Below, piece after piece: positions 55,730-64,000 of a DNA stretch of 64,000 nt. The notes under the pieces were generated by a model. It saw only the letters and a list, made by a program, of their open reading frames with translations. It did no database searches and was not told where the DNA came from. Origin of the DNA: Neoechinorhynchus agilis. Lineage: Eukaryota; Acanthocephala. Where the stretch lies: assembly GCA_051530055.1 (NCBI GenBank), contig CM121341.1, positions 992,001 to 1,056,000 of the forward strand. Direction: 5' to 3'. Positions within the stretch are counted from its first letter, which is position 1. The number at the start of each line of letters is the position of its first letter. A program made the position numbers and the translations under genes.

Positions 55730-58700
55730 TAATATAAGTACATTAATTGATTGTATATTGTAATATTAAATGAGTTTCTAAGCTAAAAAATATTTATTAA
55801 ACACTTTAGAAGCGAAATTATTATACCGGTTTCAGTATATCATACATTCAAGCTTATCGCACAAAGAAGCGAGAATTGCCATACGTCTTAAAATGCCAAG
55901 CGTAAAAATGTATCTTACATGTAAGATAAAAAAACTACGATAAAAATCCTAAAAAAAACATTGAAAAATCATACCTGTGAGTTTTTGTTGCAACTAAAAA
56001 TCTTTGCTGATTTCATCTGTCATTAATGTCGCATTATATTCGCATTAGACGTGAAAGGTGAATCGTTTCTTCATAGCCACTACGTTATGGCTTATTTAGC
56101 GCTAAAATTTTAATCTCGATATGATAAATGTGTTTCATAATATTCTAAAAGATTGATTTTCAAGCAATAAATTCAGATGTGAAGTCGTTAAAGAGGTAGA
56201 CGTGTTAATAATAAACCAAAAGAGAATTCTATTTTTCAAATCTTTAAAAGGAATAAGCAAGACTTGCTTTAAATAGAACAAAATGAATTTAAGAATTTTA
56301 TATAGATAAAATTGTACGTTTAATGTTTATCAAATGTTGATTTCGAAATGCCTACATCGCGTATCTTGAATGAAAAATACAGTTTGATAGTCATTGGCTT
56401 CTTTACAACGTACTTTTGAGCATGCATCAATACTTGGAAAGATATTATATCGCTCATTGACACCAAAATAGCCACATCTCGGTTGAACCGCATCTGAGAT
56501 GTCTTTATACGTATAAAAATAACGAAGAAATATCTATTAAATCATTGTATATGAAAATCCAATGAATGGGTCTAGTTCTTTAATAGCGGATCAAACTATA
56601 ACCGAAAAACTATTAGTCGATTACTAATCAAAGAGCTCAAACAGAAACTTTATAATTAAAACTGAAGTATAGTTGGGTTAATACATCACGTAAATACAAA
56701 AGTTCATGCCTCCATCGAAAATGCATTGTTCTTTATTTCTGAAGAATGTAAATACATTCACAATAGCCAGCGAATCTGCGTACTCATGGCACCAAACATC
56801 AAATACTAAATTTTGTATTTGATGTTATCAACTTATTTTTTTATCAAATCTATGCTAATGAGGAATAAAGAACGCGAATGGATTGATTAAAATCCTGCTA
56901 TCAGATGAGCATTTGAACATTTTGCATTAACGCTTCTTAGAATATCGAAGATTTTGATGCTATACCTAAACTTTTCTACTGCGAAAAAAAGGCTTCATAA
57001 CTTTCCCTCTTATATCTAAACACTAAAACAACCTTAATAAAGGTACGAAATTGTGCCGAAATATCGGATTTAATCGAAATTCCTTAAATTTTTCCACCAT
57101 AAACAAGCATATACCCAAACTATTAAGGACCGAAAATTCTCGAGATGTAAAAATTGTACGATTCATAACATTGTAGCAATCAAAAAGGAGGAGAATACAC
57201 TAAATTTTCGCGGCCTGTTAGAAACTGGTATCGAATTCGTCCATGATTCTTTTTTTTGCAACCAAACTAACTATTGATTGGTATATTGGATGACATAAGA
57301 TAATGTACCATTTTATTACGATTTTTTTACACAAAATAAATTGAATCTGAAATACTAAATTCAGTAAATGTCGAGTTTTGCATTCAATCTTTTCTTTGTA
57401 CGGAAAATAAGACTAAATATCGACGAATTATCTCAACTACAACAGGTGAAGGCAGTGGCATTTTCTGTTTAAAATGTCTAAACCGATAACAAGTCCAAGA
57501 TATTTTATACTTGGCATTTGGACGCGCCGTTGATTTCTCGAGCAATGCACAATAAAGCGATTTTGTTTGATTGTGTCCAATATTTGATGATAAATCATAC
57601 TAAGTAATCATCGGTCACTTTTAAATTAAAAAAAAACAGCAATTTTGTTTCAGGAAACATTGATATCGTATTAACAGTGCGTTAAGAATACCTAAAAACG
57701 CTTCATAATAAAAACGTTGAGTTCCTCGTTGTTAAAATTGTTTTCACACATTGAAGCCATTTCAAAGTGCAACAACAATTCCGTTTAAAAGCCTGAAAAA
57801 ATTAACTGAGCAACACCTTTTTGGATGCGGCTGTTCCAGCATGATCACAAACTTTTTCAGAATGATTTCCATTTTTCTTGCATACAAACTTCATGAATCT
57901 ATCAATGATTAAAATTGACTTTATATTAAATCGTTTCTCTTAACGTCTGAACTATTTTTTACAATGAACGACTACATGAGTATTATCAGATGAATGGAAT
58001 CCAGGGTTGTGATTGAAAGAGGCTTCTAGTCTTCGACTACATGTTCATATCATTTTTCATGCGCCTTGTCCTCATTTATCAAGCCATAACGAAACATTGG
58101 ATATCACCAACAACAGTCAAAAAATACCAATTTGTATTTACTCGTCTTCAAAGGGAAAGCTAAGGCTAGCTACGCAATAGAATCAATCAAAGTCGTCTAT
58201 GAGCTGATTAGCAAAGGTTGAAGGTGTACATTATACAGGTTGGAAACGCCAAAGAAACTCAGTTTATCTCCATTCCTCGCCGTGTATTTTCGCCTTTACA
58301 AGATAGTCCCGTCGTGACTGGGAGTCTTACTATAAATAACAATCGATAAAACGCCTTCTACATCGCTTAAATCCACCTTCACATCAGCCATTCAAACAAT
58401 TGGTTTGTCTCTCAGTGCTCTTCGCACAGAATCCGCCAACGGATTTGAGACTCCCATTGTGGATTTTAGCTACTGACTAACGCAATCGCTTGATAGAAAA
58501 AATTCCTGTGCAACTAAGGTGAGTGGAAAGACTACAAAAGGACGTTCTCGGTCGCTCAATTATATGACTTGGCGACATAAGCCAGATACGTCCAACTCAT
58601 TGTTTATACATTCCCGAATGATTAACCGATTTTTTGTCGGCAAATCTATCCGAAGGATTACAAACCTCGAAAATTCTTGGATTATGAGAATGTAAATCGT

Positions 58701-61055
58701 TGAGTTTTACACAAATGCCTTTTGATCTAAAAAATCCAGAGAACCAATCATCAAAGAAGGATTTTTAAAGTGCGAAATATCGTTTAAATCATTGTAATAA
58801 AATCCATTCGGGGACGCCAAGAATTTAAAAATTGACCGCAATTTGGTTTTTGATAGAATATTCACCATTCTATGTTCAGCGATTTTTATATCCTTCGCGA
58901 ATTACTAAGAACATTTTGGAATACTTGATGGTATCCGGACTATTACTTTAATGATTTAAATCTTTATACTCACATGGGCGGCAACTTGCATCTGTCCAAG
59001 ATTTCCAACAATCTATAGATAGAATTTCCATAACTCAAGTTTTACTCAATTCAGTCGTCGATTATAGTTGTTGAACTCATAAAGTGCCTTTCAGAACTCA
59101 TTTTACTCACAATGCACTTTTCTAGAGCATTTCAAGTTGTCAAGTTCTATAAAATTTAAATCTCCTTCCGAAAACATCTAGTGCACTTTGTCTAAATTTT
59201 AATTTTCTGACACTTATATTTGCTGAAAGGGATTTTCTTGAAGTTCTTTTCGTTTAACTGCTATATATCATAATTTCGCAAGAGAGAATTGTTCATTCTG
59301 AACAGACTACCCTTAAAATCGCTTTTTCAAGAATTAACCAATCAGGAATGAATATTCGCCGGCTTAATTATATTGCGATTTTATTATCAAAATTTCGCTT
59401 TGATCTTCTTTCAATTTTCCGGTTATGCGTTCACTATACGGTTCACAATACTATTTTGATTTATTCTGTTCAAGAACCTTGACAAACTACTATCCGCTAC
59501 TTAAAGGTATGCGAAGATTTATGGGCTCAGAACTGCAAAACAACGAAGAAAAGGCACGTGGCTTATTGAAAATTCTCAATTGATTATAACGCCACGTTTT
59601 TAGATTTCAAAGCGTAATTTTTGAATATTAGAAAAAAAGAAAATACTTTTTGAAGAAAAACTTTTAATATTCGAAATATTAAAATTGCGCTTAAATCACA
59701 TGAAAAATATAGCAATAAAATAAGTTTAAACAAGGTCCGTAGTTTAATAAAATTATAATCACATTGAGATAGCCAATTTCATTAAAATTCAAAATTCCTC
59801 GATTTGAAGTTTGCTGATACATAACTACAATATTTGGAAGATAACAGAACAAGAAAAGAACTGAATGGGAGGCGCTCGTCCACATTATCCTAAGATAGAT
59901 TAAATATGAAGATAATTGAAAACAATGGTTCTATTTTGACTTCAAATTTTTGTAAAAAAATTATTTGCTTTCTTCTTACGAACAATCAAGAACATGGAAT
60001 GTTGAACTTTAATTACAAAATTATAAATAATCAGAGGAATATTAAAAAAAATGAGGAGAAGAAAGTATATCAAAAATTTATAACAAAATCAAAGGAAGTG
60101 AGCATATTTTTGTAGAATGTTTGCAGATAATGCAACAAACTAAAAAAAATATTCAAATATTATGTTGTGGGTTTACTATAAAGTTGATTGCACATATTTT
60201 GTAGAAAATTCTTTTAAATATTTTTCCCTGTCATAGGAATAGAACCGAAATTTAATTTTTCGCGTTCATATTTGTGGCCATTCTTTAAAAAAAAATCCAA
60301 GAAATTGTGAGGTCGTCCTGCCTTCAAGCCCTCCCATCAACACCCACCCTAATGGCTCATTGACACCATTGTGCCATTGAACGGCTCATAATGGCATTAA
60401 TTTTACAGCCCATATCCTCCTTCTTTCCTTCTTGCATCAAATCAATAAATTCGTTAATCGATTGAGTGTACGGCATTATCACACTTGCATCCCCAGTTAA
60501 TATAACCATTCCACGCACTTGGAAATAGCAATAAAATCCAGTTAAACGACTACTCGTCGAAGCACACCGTCTTTTCGTCCTTCAATACTATATAATGAGC
60601 GTTAGTTAATGGTAATATCGGCACCTGTTTTAAAGAGATGAGCTTCTTAGATAATTTCCTGTAGAAGCAGTCAATATTTGCGTTCGAGTACATTTCGGCG
60701 GACATCATCTGGGGCTCGTTTTTCTTGGTTCTGTTTACCATTTTTGTGCCATGTACACGCCCATAAAAACCGTTCTGCTAGTCTATCTAATCTGTTCGCC
60801 TTATCCTTAATCGAGCCATATATATCCCGATCTGTGTTTGGCTTTGATTATCGTTGTCTAAAGCGTATAAACCTCTTTGAATTAGTATTTTTTGTTCTAT
60901 ATGGGCACGCCCTCGATTGTGATTCGGCTCCTTAATCTTTTATAACGATCCGTAGCCTCGATCAGGTAACTAAGACCGGGTCATTTAGGTTTGTCAGATT
61001 TGGTCAATTTAGTTTACAAGATACGTGCATCTCTGTCGAATTTACACGCACACGC
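55730..61055. other. Long gene-poor AT-rich stretch
   Basis: The only element recognised is the hammerhead-like repeat at 57025-57115. Short open frames at 59691-59885, 59906-60115 and 60550-60935 look like chance. No RNA genes seen. Confidence 0.4.
57025..57115 (+). repeat. Hammerhead-like repeat, GAAATATCGG family
   Basis: CCTTAATAA, A, GGTAC, GAAATT, GTGCC, then GAAATATCGGATTTAATCG, AATTCCTTAAATTTTTCC and CCATAAACAAGCAT. The stem GGTAC/GTGCC (one G-U pair) differs from that of the 11907 copy, while the flanking blocks are the same. Confidence 0.65.
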
Positions 61056-61061
61056 ATACAA

Positions 61062-62491
61062 ATGGCACATCCTCTTTGCTTGGATCAGGATTTGTACGCA
61101 TTCGGAACAGCGGCAGCCACCCAATACCTCTGGAACTCACGACAACCTCAAACACTCCAGTCATCTCAAACTGTACCACATATCTTCTCAATGAACTTGA
61201 ATCCAGTGCACGACGCTTTCGGTACTATAAATCCGTGGAACATCTATCAACAACAACAACAACAACCTTACAACCATTCCGTCGTCCATTCATATCAACA
61301 ACCGGTTCCTTACTACCAAAAACCAATCGAGGACGAATATGAGCCAAGCACAAAACGATCAAGATTACCTATTGGACTTGTTGAACAGGAAATTCAAACT
61401 GTCATCGTCAGAAGACAATGTAAGTGATTTTAAAGAAGTTCACACAAAATTAATAGATTTTAAAATATCATCTAAAAAAGGCAACTTTCCAAACTTTAAC
61501 CTCGAATTTAATCGCTTCTTTTTTTATTAGCAACACTTTTTTGGGATACATTGAACTTTATCATGGTGGCGCCGACTCTATTCCATTCTCCACCTCATTT
61601 ACACGGAGATGAAGGGATATTTTGCCGCATGATTTCCTTGCACAATTCCTCATTTACGTTCCTGTACGCAAAATTGAGAATATATCAGCAAAATGTGTGG
61701 CTTAGGATTTTTACGAGAAAACGTAGATCCAGATTTATGTTGCCTAGTTCGGTCCATGCTAAAGATAAGATTTCGGCGATTTGGATAGGTACGACTAACA
61801 ATTAAAAATCATTAATAACAGAAAATTTGTGAAATGATTTCTGTATAAAAACATTAAATGTAAAGCGTTCTTGTAAATTATCCATTTTCTGCATTTAGGT
61901 ATAAGCAAAAAGAACGCTAAGCGCCTTAAACGTCTGAAGCACCTTCGAAACTTCTTTACTTCTTCATACCAACGTTCAGCAGTTGACCCTTCTTCATGGT
62001 GTTTTCATTTTTGGCTTGAGACTCTACGGGAGATCAAATTAAGTCAAAGTGGATTCGAAAGAGTAACAGCAAAACTAAGACATATTTCACAATTTATGAC
62101 CCAGGCCATACAGCAACTTTCCAATGAGTACTCCATTGACGTGTACATGCTTCTGGCTGCTGTTATATCGATTCCGTTCGTCGCTGAGACGGAACTGACC
62201 GTTGAACGATCGTTTGTCACATTTTGCGACCTTATTGAGGATATTCTAAAGATCAACGGAATCTTAGAGTCTGAATTAAACGAGAGACATCATCATGGTT
62301 TGGTACCAGATTTAAAGGCCAATATAAAACCGAAAAAAGCAAAGCTGTCCATTCTGGTAAATGCACTGTTCAATATCATCAATGAATTTGATCTAAATCA
62401 ACAACAGTCGTATAGCAATGTACTCTCGACACCAGGGCAGAACAGAGATCATTTACAGAGATCATACCTTTATCCTTATGGTTACGTTTAA
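61062..62491 (+). CDS. Unknown protein, three exons
   Basis: Exons 61062-61419 (donor CAAT|GTAAGT), 61531-61788 (TATTAG / ATAG|GTACGA) and 61899-62491 (ATTTAG), with matching phases, giving 402 aa. The N-terminal third is disordered and rich in Q, P, Y and S, with a polyglutamine run (YQQQQQQPYNHS), followed by TKRSRLPIGLVEQEI. The rest looks folded and mostly helical: LYAKLRIYQQNVWLRIFTRK, a basic stretch SKKNAKRLKRLKHLRNFF, then MLLAAVISIPFVAETELTVE, FCDLIEDILKINGI and ALFNIINEFDLNQQQ. AATAAA lies at about 62526. The Q-rich start and the basic stretch would suit a nuclear protein, but I do not recognise any domain. The gene structure is well supported by phase agreement at both junctions. 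Confidence 0.68.
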
Positions 62492-62529
62492 GTTGGATTT
62501 TAAGCATTCTGTATACTCTTTCACTAATA

Positions 62530-63120
62530 AAGTTTTGTCGGCTCTTTTTTAGTTTATATAAATAGGCGATAACCAACCAGATCAGCCGAATTTTCTTTTG
62601 TTTAATGTCTGAGTGACTGTTTAAACAAGTTATCTATCTAATCGACTTGTGGATTTTTTTAACTACGATGATTTTAATTCTTTAGCTTTAAGAGCGAAGT
62701 GAATTCCTAAAAATTTATTTGATACATCTAGCAAATATGCAATCACTTATGAAATTACTATTCTTACTTTCTTTTTTAAGATTCCATGGTTTTCCCTTCC
62801 ATTTCTGGGTTTTTTTCCAAAAAATGAACAGATTAACGTAATTAGAAGAGAGATATGGCGTTCTGTTTACTGCTCCTTTCAATGTTGCATTTCTATTGGT
62901 CGGAACAGTAAACGTTGAATCAATTATCATTTCGCCATAATTCTGTTGAGATTTCAACTTCGAGAAAAGTTTAACTTGCGAGAAGAAATGAACGATTCAA
63001 ACTTTGATTATGAAACTTTGAGATTAAAAATCATACAAAGGAAAATGAAATCTGGGATTATAATTAATTTTACTTGGGTCATCAAATAACGTTCTTATAA
63101 AGTATTTCAAAAATGCTCAA
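62530..63120. other. AT-rich spacer
   Basis: No gene or repeat recognised between the preceding poly(A) signal and the retroelement. Confidence 0.4.
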
Positions 63121-63189
63121 GCAAAAAAACGACAACTAGGAGGATTCTGCGAAGTGAAATGTATACCGGAAGGCACGTTGAACTGGATC

Positions 63190-64000
63190 ATCATTTTCAC
63201 CCTCGAAGCGAGCTGATGAGTACATCGAGAGACATTTGCTCAATGTGCGGGAGGGTAATCGTTACAGGGATCAGAAGCTTAAATTTAACCTTAATCGAGC
63301 TGAACAAGACGCACTTCCACGAATAAAAAGGAGAGGAAGGGAAAAGTCGATTCATATTTCATTGAGTGACAAAGGCTTTGACCGAATTTCGATCGATAAA
63401 GGTGTAAAAGATGATCTTGCTACATTTATGACGGAATTGAAGCGCAGGAAGTTCAGCCGCAGGAGATTTTAAAGGAATGAGTGGCTTCATCCGTGGACCA
63501 TTACGGGTGTCCGTGGTGTTTAATGGTCAAAACAAAATGCCGATCGGCCCGATAACATTGACCACAGCGTCTTTGCTTAAAAGCAGACCAATTATTTCGG
63601 TAGTCAATGGACCCGCGTACCGATTTTCTCGCTTCCTAGTGATTAGCCCAATGCTTCAGTGTTATTTGCGGAATGTAGAGGGCTTAATTTTCTGAATGTG
63701 CGATGCAATGGTTTAAATGGTAGCCAGGTTATGTCCTTTGATTTTGTGGCAATGAGGGAACAGTACGAGGACTCGAAAAGCCGTTGAATGAGAACAAAGA
63801 AAACTTAAACGTTTTTCGGAATGCTGCCGACCGACGTGATTCGGCTCACTCGAATGGTTTTAGAGTACAACTTCATTCGATATAACGACCGAATCTATCT
63901 ACAAATCCGTGGATTGTCAATGGGAAACAGTCTTGCTTTCGAATTGGCAATCATTTTCGTCGATGATTTGGAAAAGTAGTGTACCTTCCCACATTAAAGG
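63190..64000 (+). mobile_element. Penelope-like retroelement, decayed reverse transcriptase
   Basis: Plus-strand pieces in several frames match the reverse transcriptase of Penelope-like elements: an N-terminal block (LNRAEQDALPRIKRRGREKS ... SLSDKGFDRISI), the block LLKSRPIISVVNGPAYRFSR around 63570-63640, and MVLEYNFIRYNDRIYLQIRG-LSMGN from 63855, the block just before the catalytic YxDD motif. The element runs off the right edge, so the YxDD motif and any GIY-YIG endonuclease are outside the window. The reading frame is interrupted, so this copy looks dead. It is the likely source family of the hammerhead-like foldback repeats. Confidence 0.8.

Noticed and set aside
60678-61342. Several overlapping plus-strand frames
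   Set aside because: The later ones are out-of-frame shadows of the first exon of the gene at 61062; the earlier ones have no domain.

Overview
The window reads as nuclear DNA of an invertebrate animal, most likely a nematode. The genes are split by mostly short introns (about 45-60 bp, a few of 140-620 bp), share is AT-rich, and recognisable proteins are ordinary metazoan housekeeping ones. The presenilin resembles nematode presenilins as I remember them. Splice acceptors are loose (TAG, AAG and CAG all occur), unlike the strict TTTCAG of Caenorhabditis, so an early-branching nematode would fit, but I cannot fix the species. All translations, splice joins and repeat alignments were made by eye; exon edges rest on GT/GC-AG signals, phase agreement and remembered family sequences.

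Layout. 0-9.5 kb: a LysM/TM gene (LYSMD3/4 type, minus), a cluster of long foldback hairpins (1-3.2 kb), mitochondrial ATP synthase delta (plus), and an F-box/WD-like gene (plus). 8.7-10.2 kb: presenilin (minus). 11.0-14.7 kb: tafazzin (plus), whose first exon and upstream DNA are tandemly duplicated and whose introns hold two hairpins. 14.8-16 kb: an acidic unknown protein and a one-TM small protein. 17.3-18.3 kb: 3' part of a LINE. 19-21.4 kb: a coiled-coil gene (minus). 23-24.4 kb: tandem repeat. 24.7-30.5 kb: small unrecognised genes, including a secreted one. 34-36.4 kb: tandem repeat, then a DPH7-like WD40 gene. 38.3-39.1 kb: tandem hairpin array. 40.5-43.2 kb: mitochondrial aspartate aminotransferase in 11 exons whose phases all agree. 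43.5-47.6 kb: PH-RhoGAP gene (ARHGAP21/23 or PAC-1 type, minus). 50.6-51.4 kb: a young 198-bp satellite. 54.8-55.4 kb and 61.1-62.5 kb: two unrecognised genes. The right edge enters a decayed Penelope-like reverse transcriptase.

The most interesting layer is non-coding. At least a dozen short repeats carry the same architecture: CTGANGA (or a close variant), one base, a stem-loop, then GAAA. The stem sequences differ between families but remain complementary. This looks like a hammerhead-ribozyme-type core, and many of the copies sit in both arms of long inverted repeats. Hammerhead motifs are known from Penelope-like elements, and a Penelope-like reverse transcriptase lies in this window, so the foldbacks may be Penelope-derived; stems I and III were not shown.

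A second theme is LINE 3' ends, six 5'-truncated copies from at least three lineages. The genes themselves do not form an obvious pathway; several products are mitochondrial or membrane proteins (ATP synthase delta, tafazzin, aspartate aminotransferase), which I take as coincidence.
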